Origin: JBDKVA01 sp039679375
Lineage (GTDB): Bacteria; Bacillota; Clostridia; Acetivibrionales; DTU013
Reading direction: 5' to 3'
DNA length: 46,845 nucleotides
Assembly (NCBI GenBank): GCA_039679375.1
Contig: JBDKVA010000152.1
Location: 1-46,845 of the forward strand
Shown here: one piece after another, positions 25,230 through 34,560 of the stretch
Numbering within the stretch: position 1 is the first letter of the stretch
How the letters are laid out: each line of letters opens with the position of its first letter
Translations under genes and position numbers: made by a program
The notes under the pieces: model-generated
The model's input: only the letters and a program-made list of their open reading frames with translations
Told to the model about the DNA's origin: nothing
The model's database searches: none

Positions 25230-25864
25230 CAAATGCCTTATTGACAATTATAGTGTCTTTTATATTGGGTGGGATCATCAGTATTACTTATATGAAAACC
25301 AGCGGCAGAAGAGGACATTCCCAAAATTTTGCCCTGACTCTGGTTATGACGCCCTCTGTCGTTGCAATCATCATTCTTTTGATCGGAAGCAATATTGCAA
25401 GGGCGTTCAGCCTGGCAGGCGCATTTTCTATCATCCGGTTCAGAAGCGCGCCGGGTGATCCAAAAGATATTGCATATGTACTATTTACCATGGCGGCCGG
25501 ATTGTCGTGCGGTACGGGGTATTATCAATATGCAGCTTTGTTCACGGTTGTTTTGTGCCTGCTGATGTATATTTTGAGCAAAGCCCGTTTCGGAGCAGGG
25601 AATACGGCAGTGAAACAGCTTAAAATAACAATTCCGGAAGATCTGAACTATGAGGGGGCGTTTGATGAAATTTTTCAAAAATTCACTACCGCCTATGAAT
25701 TAAAAAAAGTGAAAACAACGGACCTGGGAAGCCTCTACGAATTGGTTTACACAGTGACAATAGACAATAAGACAAGCCAGAAGGAATTCCTGGATGCGAT
25801 CCGGTGCAGGAACGGAAATCTGGATATCACCCTGTCCATGTTACCCGATACATCGGAATTTTAA
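25178..25864 (+). CDS. DUF4956 membrane protein
   Basis: This 228-residue protein has three to four hydrophobic helices in the first 135 residues. They include the conserved loop SLAGAFSIIRFRSAPGDPKDIAYV, which is diagnostic of DUF4956. A C-terminal cytoplasmic domain of about 90 residues follows, with an alternating beta/alpha look (KQLKITIPEDLNYEGAF, then TTDLGSLYELVYTV). The function is unknown. The family usually sits next to VTC-domain genes, so it may be the membrane part of a polyphosphate-like polymerase or exporter. GGGGAAG precedes ATG 25178; the open frame before that lies inside the VTC gene. Confidence 0.85.
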   Translation: MLESFFTATEADTAISVANALLTIIVSFILGGIISITYMKTSGRRGHSQNFALTLVMTPSVVAIIILLIGSNIARAFSLAGAFSIIRFRSAPGDPKDIAYVLFTMAAGLSCGTGYYQYAALFTVVLCLLMYILSKARFGAGNTAVKQLKITIPEDLNYEGAFDEIFQKFTTAYELKKVKTTDLGSLYELVYTVTIDNKTSQKEFLDAIRCRNGNLDITLSMLPDTSEF

Positions 25865-25902
25865 CGCAACATACAAAATTTATTCGGATAGGAGAGTGTT
25901 TT

Positions 25903-27990
25903 ATGAATAAAAACAAATTTTTTAAATTATTAACCATACTTGTTTGTACGATATTTTTGGCGTCCTGCACAAATGCTCAGCAGCCGGGCACTGACTCCGC
26001 GGTGCAGGGAAACGCTGCAAATACGCAGGCAGGTACGGGATCGGATGAAAGCAGCAAGCCTGAAGCTGTCAGCCTTGTATCCATGAAGGATGTCACGTAC
26101 GATAATGAAGATTATTATAGTGACTGGACCGGGCAGAACCCGAACTACATCAAGCTGAATGGGGCTGCCGCCAGCCTGGACGGGACAGGCGCCAAAATAG
26201 AGGGCGGAAGGATTACGATATCGGCGGCAGGAGTTTATGTATTCAGCGGGAAGCTGGATAATGGACAGATCGTTGTCGATTCGGATGACAATGCAACAGT
26301 CCGGCTGGTTTTAAATGGGGCGGAAATCATCTGCTCCAGCAGCGCGCCCATCTATGTCAAAAACGCGGAAAAGGTCATCGTCACATTGCAGGAAGGTACA
26401 CAGAACAGCGTAACGGACGGGGAGAATTATACCTTTGAGGATGCGCAGACAGATGAACCCAGCGCTGCTGTCTTCAGCAAGGCGGATATGGTTATAAACG
26501 GAACAGGTACATTGACCGTACACGGCAATTACAAGGACGGCATTAAAAGCAAGGACGATTTAAAGATAACCGGTGGTACAATGCGGGTTTATTCGGCCGA
26601 TGATGGTATTACGGGAAAGGATGCGGTGATGGTCAAAGACGGTAATATCATCATTGAAGCCGGAGGAGACGGGTTAAAGTCAACGAATGATACGGATAAT
26701 ACCAAGGGATTTGTGGCTCTTGAGGAAGGTTCCTATGACATAAAATCCGGTGCGGATGCGATACAGGCCGTGACTTCCGTAATGATATCAAACGGGGTAT
26801 ACAAGCTTACAACGGGCGGCGGCAGTGCAAACAGCATCAATAATACCGGAAGCGGCAGGGATAATACAATACAGAGGCCGAATGCCGTTACATCCGAGAC
26901 TCCTTTGTCAAAAGGCATATCAACGCAGATCCCGGACGGGACTTTGACCGTAACCGAAGTAGCAGTGAATACTGCCGCGCAAAGCGGTGAATCGGAATCC
27001 CAAAGCGCCAAGGGAATTAAATCCACTGCAGATATCATTATCAGCGGCGGTACCTTTACGATTGACTCATCCGACGATGCCATACACAGCAACAATTCAA
27101 TAACCATAACAGATGGAGAATTTTCCATAACATCGGGTGACGATGGGATACACGCGGATTCGGAAATTACGATAAAAAGCGGTAAGCTCAATATCACGAA
27201 AAGCTACGAAGGAATCGAGAGCAGCAGTATAAATATATCTGGCGGAGACCTCCGGATTGTTGCCAGCGACGACGGGATCAACGCTGCAGGAGGAAATGAC
27301 GGATCATCCGTAAACGGTCGTCCCGGGCAGAACACCTTCGCCTCTGCGGAAAACGGCCAGCTTAACATCAGCGGCGGGACGATCTCAGTAAATGCAGCTG
27401 GAGACGGCCTGGATAGCAATGGGTCCATTTATATGACAAACGGTACGGTATTGGTAAACGGTCCGACGAATAACGGCAATGGCGCGCTTGACTATAACGG
27501 GACATTTGAAATCAGCGGCGGTGTACTGATCGCAGCAGGAAGCTCAGGGATGGCGCAGGCTCCATCGGATCAATCGGCGCAATACTCGGTAATCATGAAT
27601 TTTTCAAATGCTCAGAAAGCTGGTACAGATGTACAGCTGAGGGACAGCAAAGGAAATACGGTAGCTTCGTTCAAGCCGGATAAGCAGTACCAGTCCATCG
27701 TATTCAGCAGCCCGGAACTAAAGAAGGATACGGCATATGCCATTTACAGCGGAGACACAAAAATAGTTGATTTCACTATCAGCAAGTCCGTAATGTGGAT
27801 GTCGGAAACAGGAGAGACTGCCGGCGGAGGGTTTAATCAGGGAGGACCCGGGCAGAAAGGAGGCGGTTTCGGTAAGGGCGGAACGCTCCCTGACGGACAA
27901 ATGCCGGGAAGAACAAGACCGGATGGGAATACAAACCCAGGTGAGTCTGTAGATCCGGGCTCCGGTATGAAATCGGGAGGGAGTTTTTAA
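25903..27990 (+). CDS. Exported beta-helix carbohydrate-binding lipoprotein, Cthe_2159-like
   Basis: This 695-residue protein begins with a lipoprotein signal ending LASC (Cys21). After a short linker, about nine imperfect repeats carry acidic turns such as SADDGITGKDAV, SSDDAIHSNNS, SGDDGIHADSE and ASDDGINAAGG. These are typical of a right-handed parallel beta-helix with calcium-binding loops. Cthe_2159 of Clostridium thermocellum, with similar repeats, binds acidic polysaccharide and cellulose. The last 60 residues form a glycine-rich, low-complexity tail. GGAGAG precedes ATG 25903, 38 bp after the DUF4956 gene. Position in the VTC operon suggests it binds or displays the product of that system at the surface. 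Confidence 0.85.
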   Translation: MNKNKFFKLLTILVCTIFLASCTNAQQPGTDSAVQGNAANTQAGTGSDESSKPEAVSLVSMKDVTYDNEDYYSDWTGQNPNYIKLNGAAASLDGTGAKIEGGRITISAAGVYVFSGKLDNGQIVVDSDDNATVRLVLNGAEIICSSSAPIYVKNAEKVIVTLQEGTQNSVTDGENYTFEDAQTDEPSAAVFSKADMVINGTGTLTVHGNYKDGIKSKDDLKITGGTMRVYSADDGITGKDAVMVKDGNIIIEAGGDGLKSTNDTDNTKGFVALEEGSYDIKSGADAIQAVTSVMISNGVYKLTTGGGSANSINNTGSGRDNTIQRPNAVTSETPLSKGISTQIPDGTLTVTEVAVNTAAQSGESESQSAKGIKSTADIIISGGTFTIDSSDDAIHSNNSITITDGEFSITSGDDGIHADSEITIKSGKLNITKSYEGIESSSINISGGDLRIVASDDGINAAGGNDGSSVNGRPGQNTFASAENGQLNISGGTISVNAAGDGLDSNGSIYMTNGTVLVNGPTNNGNGALDYNGTFEISGGVLIAAGSSGMAQAPSDQSAQYSVIMNFSNAQKAGTDVQLRDSKGNTVASFKPDKQYQSIVFSSPELKKDTAYAIYSGDTKIVDFTISKSVMWMSETGETAGGGFNQGGPGQKGGGFGKGGTLPDGQMPGRTRPDGNTNPGESVDPGSGMKSGGSF

Positions 27991-28025
27991 AATAAAATGG
28001 TATGATATTGTTAAAAGGGACTGTG

Positions 28026-28053
28026 AAAGGGCTGCAAATTTGCAGCCCTTTTC
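28026..28053 (+). terminator. Terminator of the VTC operon
   Basis: AAAGGGCTGCAAA is followed at once by its exact reverse complement, making a perfect 26-bp palindrome with a T run at its end. It is also able to act on the other strand. Confidence 0.85.
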
Positions 28054-28239
28054 CTTCAGCTTACATGGTCAGGTTAATAAAATATCATTGATATTGTTTT
28101 TTTTGTCTTATCTTTTCTATGCATTTCTTATATAATTGTTACATAAAACTGAATATATAAGCGCCAACCTGTTTTACTTATAAATATATCCGGGGAAATC
28201 GCAAGTATAGTATTCATTGCTATGACAGGGGGAGTTTTC

Positions 28240-30639
28240 GTGTGGTATGAAAATGATGTCAAGGCAGAAAGTAGAATACATTGTAGAAGGGCTAGCAGTA
28301 AAATATACAGAAGGAAGCAACTTCTCTGCCTTTCCATTCCTGTAGTCTGTTCCCTTTTCATTGTAGCATTTTTATATATGAAGCTCTCCAATGAAATGGA
28401 AAAGAATTATGAATATGAGGCAAGCAGCTTTAATACCGGATATCTCAACCAGATTGTAGACGATATGGAAAGCAATTTGAAACTGGTCCTCAACAATGTA
28501 GCTTACTTGCTGTATAATGATGCCTATTTTTATGACTTCCTGATGCAGGATAACCTCCGGTCCGCTATTGGCGTATACATGCCGGATGTTGAATATCTGA
28601 ACTATCAGAGCTTTTTTTATAAAAGCCTTCTAAATATCAAGAGATCCAATAGCTTTATCGAGTCCACCTATATTTACAACAGGTCTTCGGGGAAGATTTA
28701 TACGACGGATTATACCGCAAACCAGCTGGATAATTTAAAGGATAATGAGCTGTATTATGTTTTCTGTGATATCTCCAGTACAGAGGATATTTTACGAAAC
28801 GATAACATATGGTATTTATACAGAGACTCGGCAAAGGGCAAAATGATGACGATCATTTTTAACAGCAGAGATGTTTATTGTATAGTAGACATGAACCTTC
28901 AAAAAATGATCAATTATGAAAACAAAAGCATGACAAGCAAGTACCAGAGCCAGTTATTCATATTAAATGCAGATAACAGAGTCATTGCCGAAAACCTGCC
29001 CAACAATATCGGGATAAAGAGGCAGGATATGGAAGGATATTTGAAAAATACAGGGAACCTATCACTGCAGGAACATTTCAACATTTCTACAGATCAGGGC
29101 AAGATGACGGCAGCGAGCAGGATTTCCCAGGTGTTCATGCTGAAATTTGTAAATGTCATCTCGGACAGAGGATTGAGAACGAAGCAGAATATGTTGATGA
29201 CTACATTAATTTTATCATACGCCGTCATCATGATCATCAGCTTCCTCCTATTTATGCTGATTTTAAAATATCTATACAGACCATTCATTAATCTGGCCAA
29301 TGAGCTAAAAAGCAAATTCTTCCTGGAAAGCAAGGATGACAGGCAATATGATGTTTCAGCCATTCAGGATAATATTAACCAGCTGTTTACTGAAAACAGC
29401 CTGCTGAGTAAAAAGCTCAATGCGACCATGCCGGTCTCAAGAGAAAAATTCCTGCATAATCTGCTGAGCATAAATGCAGATACACCAGAGATGCTGGAGA
29501 ATATCAGCGCCCAGATGGAATATTACGGATGCAGGTTCCCGCCGGACATGTATCATGTGGCTGTCATAGAAATCAATACGGTCAGGAACCTCGCAGAGAA
29601 ATACAGTGTGAATGATATCATGCTGTTTCGAAAGTCCATTACCGGCATTATTGATCAATTCCTTGATGAAGGGCTAAAAGGCTTTGCCGTCGAAGATCAG
29701 GAGGATAAGGTCGTATTGGCTTACCATGCAGCCAGGGAAGAGGAACAGCAGTTCCTTAAAGTGCTAAATGATATAGTGGATCAGATCAGTAAGGTGATTG
29801 GAATATCGGTAAGTGTCGGCACCGGAGGATTTGCGGTGAATCTGTTATCTGTCGGCCGCTCGATGGACGAGGCATTACAGACATTGAAATATAAAATATC
29901 ACATGAGAGGAATGAAATTATAAGCTTCAACACGATCGAGGTGAAGACGGGACTCATTGGAAGTGCCTATATGAAAAACAGGGACAAACTTCTCAATTAT
30001 CTGAAAATAGCAGACAGAGAAAAGTCTAATAATATTCTGGACAGCATGATGGATTTTATCGCTATCAACAAAAAGCATATTTCCTATAAAGAGTCGATTG
30101 AGGCGTGTATTTGCATGCTGAACGACATCAATTCACTTTTGAGTGTAATGGGCGGAAATTCAAGAGAGATCCTGAACCTCTCCAACGGAATTTACTCCGA
30201 ACTCATACTCAAATTTACAAGGAATGACATAGATGAGCTATACCGGGAACTGATCTTCAGGTCCGCCAACTTTTTTGCCTCCAAGATCGTTACTATAGAC
30301 AACAAATCCAGGATTGTAACAGAAGTATGCAAATATATCGAAGAAAATTACGGCAGGGATTTCAGCCTGGAGGAGATTGCAGACAATGTAAACCTTAATC
30401 CTGTTTACTTAAGTAAAATATTCAAGGAGATAAAGGGAATCAACTTTAGCAGCTTTGTAGAAAAGACGAGGATGGACAATGCGATCCAGATGCTCATGAG
30501 TACGGATTTGAAAATAAACAAGGTAAGTGCAGAGGTTGGATACAGAAACTGCAATTATTTCGCAAGAGTGTTCAAAAGATATACGGGACTCACGCCTGAA
30601 ATCTATAGAGACAGGCTATACAGCCAAAGTGTGCGGTAG
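28240..30639 (+). CDS. Membrane-bound AraC-family transcriptional regulator
   Basis: The protein is 799 residues from GTG 28240, which has GGGGGAG 5 bp upstream (ATG 28222 lies before that site). Two membrane helices (about 28-48 and 318-345) enclose a ~270-residue extracellular sensor, probably of Cache type. A cytoplasmic linker follows, with a region resembling the degenerate GGDEF-like spacer of such regulators. The C-terminal AraC domain (about 700-799) has two HTH units, SLEEIADNVNLNPVYLSKIF and KINKVSAEVGYRNCNYFARVF. Regulators of this build activate adjacent sugar ABC operons in Firmicutes. It reads directly into the solute-binding protein gene 155 bp away, so it very likely controls that operon. 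Confidence 0.9.
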   Translation: MWYENDVKAESRIHCRRASSKIYRRKQLLCLSIPVVCSLFIVAFLYMKLSNEMEKNYEYEASSFNTGYLNQIVDDMESNLKLVLNNVAYLLYNDAYFYDFLMQDNLRSAIGVYMPDVEYLNYQSFFYKSLLNIKRSNSFIESTYIYNRSSGKIYTTDYTANQLDNLKDNELYYVFCDISSTEDILRNDNIWYLYRDSAKGKMMTIIFNSRDVYCIVDMNLQKMINYENKSMTSKYQSQLFILNADNRVIAENLPNNIGIKRQDMEGYLKNTGNLSLQEHFNISTDQGKMTAASRISQVFMLKFVNVISDRGLRTKQNMLMTTLILSYAVIMIISFLLFMLILKYLYRPFINLANELKSKFFLESKDDRQYDVSAIQDNINQLFTENSLLSKKLNATMPVSREKFLHNLLSINADTPEMLENISAQMEYYGCRFPPDMYHVAVIEINTVRNLAEKYSVNDIMLFRKSITGIIDQFLDEGLKGFAVEDQEDKVVLAYHAAREEEQQFLKVLNDIVDQISKVIGISVSVGTGGFAVNLLSVGRSMDEALQTLKYKISHERNEIISFNTIEVKTGLIGSAYMKNRDKLLNYLKIADREKSNNILDSMMDFIAINKKHISYKESIEACICMLNDINSLLSVMGGNSREILNLSNGIYSELILKFTRNDIDELYRELIFRSANFFASKIVTIDNKSRIVTEVCKYIEENYGRDFSLEEIADNVNLNPVYLSKIFKEIKGINFSSFVEKTRMDNAIQMLMSTDLKINKVSAEVGYRNCNYFARVFKRYTGLTPEIYRDRLYSQSVR

Positions 30640-30698
30640 TAAAATCCAGTGAAATCTTAATATGTTATCATTAAAGTGTGAATTTTCTTCTTACAATC

Positions 30699-30728
30699 TT
30701 GAAAGCAATCACATAGAATTATTATATC
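30699..30728 (+). promoter_or_regulatory. Weak promoter candidate for the polysaccharide operon
   Basis: TTGAAA (30699-30704), then 18 bp, then TATATC (30723-30728). The poor -10 box would suit a promoter that needs the AraC-type activator. Other placements are possible. Confidence 0.3.
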
Positions 30729-30794
30729 AGAGCTCTGAGTTTAATATCACTTCATTGTCTTCACAATGGCAAAATTAAAAGGAGGTATAATTAA

Positions 30795-32480
30795 ATGAAA
30801 AGGTCCAAATTAAAAAGTGTATCTTTGCTTTTAGTCCTTGCTCTATTGTTCTCCATGGTTTTAACCGCGTGCAGTGATGATAACCAAAGCAATAATACTC
30901 AAAGCACTAGTACAGCAAGCCCGGCAGCAAACGCAACTCCATCTCCGACGGCAGCCGCTGAACCCAAGGCAGAAGAAAGAGTTACTTTAACATGGTTCGG
31001 CACTGATTCCGGATGTGGGATACCTGCCGGCATTGACGTGAATGACAATGAGTTTATCAACATTGTAAAGGATTATGCAAATGTTAATCTTAAAATGGAA
31101 ATTGTACCATTGGCTGATTTTCAGACTAAATGTAACCTTCTGTTAGCATCAGGTAACTATCCGGATCTTCTTCATACGGCTTACAATGAGAATATACAAA
31201 AGGTAGAAGATGAGGGAGCCTTCCTTGATCTAAAAAGTTATTACGATAAATCCGATGCAGTCAAAAAGTGGATCCCCGAAGCAAACTTTGAATATACAAA
31301 AACCTCAGAAGGAAAATATTATTACATTCCGATGTCACAAGCCAAAACTCCGCAAGGCCGTGGTGTTATAGCAAGACTTGACCTGATAGAGAAGTATAAT
31401 AGCGGGGTCATGCCTACAACGGTGGAAGAATGGGCGGACTATGCCAGAAAAGTTAAAAAGGAATTGCCGACATCCGTACCGATCAGCAGCTGGTCACCGG
31501 GAAGCATGATATTTGCTTATAATATGGAATTCTGGGCCTGGTTTGGAGTAGATCCGAATTATACGCACACCCGTATTGTCAACGGTGTTGTAACTCCTGA
31601 TGTTTATCTTCCTGAATACAAGGAAGCTCTCATATTCAATAAAAAGCTTTATGATGATGGCTTAATAAGTCCGACATTTGCAACAAACAAAGATTATGCG
31701 CAGTACTCGGCAGACATAACGAACAACAATACGATCATGTGGACGGATGGAGCCGATCAGATCAGTGGTTATGCAACTTATTATCCGCAAAAAGGTTTCA
31801 AACTTGTTTTTGCTCCGGAGCTTTCAAAGTACCCTTCCGTGGTTGCAGATAAGAAATACGTGCATGCAGCAATGAATGCATATGCATCAAATGGACTTGA
31901 CACGGGTCATAGAGTACATATAAGTGCAAAGACCAAGTATCCGGATCAAGCCTGGAGGGTAATTGAAGGATTCTGCCAGGATGAGCTTTATGAAGCTATT
32001 TTCTGGGGCAAGGAAGGCTCTGAATATGTAATGAAGGATGGCAAGAGATTTCTTGTACCAATAAAATACAATGATCCAAGCCGCACTTGGTCACTCCAGC
32101 TTGCTATGATTATGGGCTTCTCTGCAGGTATCGATGCAAAAGATGCGCAAATGGCTATAATACTGAGCAATCAGGAATTGTGCGACAAAGTTGTTGCAAG
32201 CAGGACGCCTTTGCATGATATAGCTCAGAGCATTGGTACAAATGTCGCTTTCTGGAGTTATGCATCTGATAAGGAAATGGCCAAATATGAAGAGGCGGGG
32301 GCATTTGTCACCAGCCTTACATCAAAGTTCATTATGGGTAAGATTGATATGGCGGGCTTCGATAAGGGAATAGAGGAATTCAGAAGCAAATACCAGTTTA
32401 TTTTTGATGATAGAACAAAAGCACTTACCGAGCATAAAAATGAATTCCTGGAAAAAGGCGGAATTTCCGCTAACTGGTAA
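30795..32480 (+). CDS. Extracellular solute-binding lipoprotein of a carbohydrate ABC transporter
   Basis: This 561-residue protein has a signal peptide with lipobox VLTAC (Cys26) and a low-complexity Ser/Thr/Ala/Pro linker (about 30-55). The rest is a family 1 solute-binding fold of the LplA type used for oligosaccharides. AAAAGGAGG precedes ATG 30795. The two permease genes follow after a stable intercistronic hairpin. The ligand is probably a product of the lyase and glycosidase encoded further on, perhaps an unsaturated uronic acid oligosaccharide; this rests on gene context. Confidence 0.9.
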   Translation: MKRSKLKSVSLLLVLALLFSMVLTACSDDNQSNNTQSTSTASPAANATPSPTAAAEPKAEERVTLTWFGTDSGCGIPAGIDVNDNEFINIVKDYANVNLKMEIVPLADFQTKCNLLLASGNYPDLLHTAYNENIQKVEDEGAFLDLKSYYDKSDAVKKWIPEANFEYTKTSEGKYYYIPMSQAKTPQGRGVIARLDLIEKYNSGVMPTTVEEWADYARKVKKELPTSVPISSWSPGSMIFAYNMEFWAWFGVDPNYTHTRIVNGVVTPDVYLPEYKEALIFNKKLYDDGLISPTFATNKDYAQYSADITNNNTIMWTDGADQISGYATYYPQKGFKLVFAPELSKYPSVVADKKYVHAAMNAYASNGLDTGHRVHISAKTKYPDQAWRVIEGFCQDELYEAIFWGKEGSEYVMKDGKRFLVPIKYNDPSRTWSLQLAMIMGFSAGIDAKDAQMAIILSNQELCDKVVASRTPLHDIAQSIGTNVAFWSYASDKEMAKYEEAGAFVTSLTSKFIMGKIDMAGFDKGIEEFRSKYQFIFDDRTKALTEHKNEFLEKGGISANW

Positions 32481-32491
32481 GCCTAAACTGG

Positions 32492-32520
32492 GGAGATGCA
32501 CTCAACAGTGCATCTCCTTT
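32492..32520 (+). terminator. Intercistronic hairpin after the solute-binding protein gene
   Basis: GGAGATGCACT (32492-32502) and AGTGCATCTCC (32507-32517) form a perfect 11-bp stem with a 4-nt loop. Only three T residues follow, so it is likely a partial terminator or a 3'-end stabiliser. Either would give more binding protein than permease. Confidence 0.7.
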
Positions 32521-32642
32521 AAAAAATGACCGGAAATAACTTTTATAAAACCCTTGTCAACATATAAGGTACATATCTAATAAGAGTTATGTTTATATTT
32601 TAAAATTTCATGTCTGCGTTCAGCGGCAGGATGGCGGTTAAT

Positions 32643-33599
32643 ATGAAAACAACAATGGCAACAAAGACTACTGCAGCAAAAGCAGTTAGTCATAAATCAA
32701 AAAAATGGGGCAAAAGACAAACAATTTTGCTGTGCATGTTTTTACCGGCAGCTATTTTACTTTTTGTTTTTTGTTATATCCCCATGTATGGAATAATAAT
32801 AGCATTTAAGGATTACAGCCTATTTAAAGGAATTTTCGGAAGCCAATGGGCAGGTTTCAAATACTTCCGGTATTTTTTAACGGATCCCCAATTTTGGTTC
32901 ATTTTAAAAAATACAATTATACTCAACGCATACGATCTTGTCTTTGGATTTACATCGCCAATTATTTTTGCTCTTCTTGTAAATGAAGTTATGGCAGTAA
33001 AATTTAAAAAGGTCGTCCAGACAATATCCTATATGCCTAATTTTTTCTCATGGATTGTGGTTGCCGGTCTCTTAAATACAATGCTGTCTCCAGATGCAAA
33101 CGGTATAATAAACATGATCTTGGTTCAACTTTTTGGAATAAAGCCAATCTATTTTCTGGCAGAGTCCACTCTATTCCGACCCATTGCTGTTATAGCCGAT
33201 ATGTGGAAAAATACAGGCTTTTCAGCCATTGTATATTTTGCGGCAATCGCAGGAATAGACTCGGAATTATATGATGCTGCAGCAATTGATGGGGCTAAAA
33301 GGTTAAAACTTGTGCGGCATGTAACATTGCCGGGAATAGCTCCCATGATAATGATCATGTTGATTTTCAGAATCTCCGGTATCTTTTCAATAGGATTTGA
33401 CAGAGTATTTCTACTGCAAAACAGTTTGAACCTTGAAGTTTCAGAGGTAATCAGTACCTATACCTACAAACTGGGAATCATTCGGACGCAGTTCAGCTTA
33501 ACAACAGCAATAGGGCTTGTACAGAGCTTCATAGGGTTAGTGCTGCTTTATGCGGCGAATGCATCATCCAGAAAAATTGCCGGCATGGGATTATATTAG
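32643..33599 (+). CDS. Carbohydrate ABC transporter permease 1, LplB-like
   Basis: This 318-residue protein has six hydrophobic helices and the permease coupling loop ELYDAAAIDGAKRLKLVRHVTLP. The N-terminus is a basic cytoplasmic stretch rich in Lys and Thr, as in LplB/YtcP-type proteins. The start is uncertain: ATG 32643 is chosen because it lies after a GGATGGCGG-like site, but the frame is open from 32610. It forms a heterodimer with the next permease. No ATPase gene is in the operon, so it probably uses a shared MsmK-type ATPase encoded elsewhere. Confidence 0.9.
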   Translation: MKTTMATKTTAAKAVSHKSKKWGKRQTILLCMFLPAAILLFVFCYIPMYGIIIAFKDYSLFKGIFGSQWAGFKYFRYFLTDPQFWFILKNTIILNAYDLVFGFTSPIIFALLVNEVMAVKFKKVVQTISYMPNFFSWIVVAGLLNTMLSPDANGIINMILVQLFGIKPIYFLAESTLFRPIAVIADMWKNTGFSAIVYFAAIAGIDSELYDAAAIDGAKRLKLVRHVTLPGIAPMIMIMLIFRISGIFSIGFDRVFLLQNSLNLEVSEVISTYTYKLGIIRTQFSLTTAIGLVQSFIGLVLLYAANASSRKIAGMGLY

Positions 33600-33618
33600 A
33601 CGAGCGGAGGAATCATTC

Positions 33619-34518
33619 GTGGTTAACTATAGAACAAAATCAAGAGTGGTTTTCAATATATTCAACTATTTCTTTTTACTTTTTTTATCCATTACTATAA
33701 TATTACCGTTTGTTAATGCCTTTGCGCTTTCGCTAAGCGATCCTGACGCGATATCAAAGGGAGTAGTCGGGCTTGCACCTGTCGGTTTTAATTTTAAATC
33801 GTACATAATGATATTCAGAGATCGGTTATTTCTCTTTTCTGTACGTAATACAATACTCCTTACTGTAGTAAATACTTGTCTTGTTATCCTTGTTGCACTT
33901 TCGGCTGCAAGTGCACTCGCAAGCAAACATTTCAGAGGAGTAAAAATAGCATACTTCTATAGCCTTATCCCCATGTATTTTGGCGGAGGATTGATTCCGT
34001 CATACCTTTGGATGAACGATCTTCATCTGCGCAACAGTATGCTGGTTATGATTCTTCCGGTAATAACCAATGTATTTCTCATTGTAATCTTTCGAAATAC
34101 TATCATGCAGCTTCCGGCTGAAATGAGGGAGTCTGCTGAGATAGACGGCGGCGGTGAATTGATCATTATGTTCAGGATTGTGATGCCTTTGATTATGCCG
34201 ACCGTTATCGCTTTTGTCATTTTTAACGCGGTTGGGTATTGGAATGAATGGTTTAATTGTATGATATACATACAGGATCCGTATAAATTTACATTGCAGT
34301 ATAAGCTGAGGGAAATTCTTACTACAAACGATCTGCAGAATATGATTGCGGCAAAGGGTGGAGCCAGTGGTATTGCTAAATCATTAAAGGATATGGTACA
34401 TCCGCAGAATCTTCGTATGGCTGCATTATTGGTGACGATCCTGCCGATCATGATCATCTACCCTTTCCTGCAAAAATACTTTATTCACGGCGTCATTGTC
34501 GGAGCAGTAAAGGGATGA
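33619..34518 (+). CDS. Carbohydrate ABC transporter permease 2, LplC-like
   Basis: This 299-residue protein has six hydrophobic helices and the coupling loop EMRESAEIDGGGELIIMFRIVMP. The start is GTG 33619, 7 bp after GCGGAGG; the longer frame from 33550 runs back inside permease 1. The C-terminal LQKYFIHGVIVGAVKG ending is typical of LplC/YtcP relatives. It begins 19 bp after the first permease gene, so the two are coupled. Confidence 0.91.
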   Translation: MVNYRTKSRVVFNIFNYFFLLFLSITIILPFVNAFALSLSDPDAISKGVVGLAPVGFNFKSYIMIFRDRLFLFSVRNTILLTVVNTCLVILVALSAASALASKHFRGVKIAYFYSLIPMYFGGGLIPSYLWMNDLHLRNSMLVMILPVITNVFLIVIFRNTIMQLPAEMRESAEIDGGGELIIMFRIVMPLIMPTVIAFVIFNAVGYWNEWFNCMIYIQDPYKFTLQYKLREILTTNDLQNMIAAKGGASGIAKSLKDMVHPQNLRMAALLVTILPIMIIYPFLQKYFIHGVIVGAVKG

Positions 34519-34560
34519 AAAAATAGTAATAAATATCATTTAAAGCGGAGAGATAATCAT

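Noticed and set aside
26560..27500. Tandem repeats that could suggest a CRISPR or a satellite array
   Set aside because: The repeats are in-frame, imperfect, and encode beta-helix rungs with DDGI-type turns.
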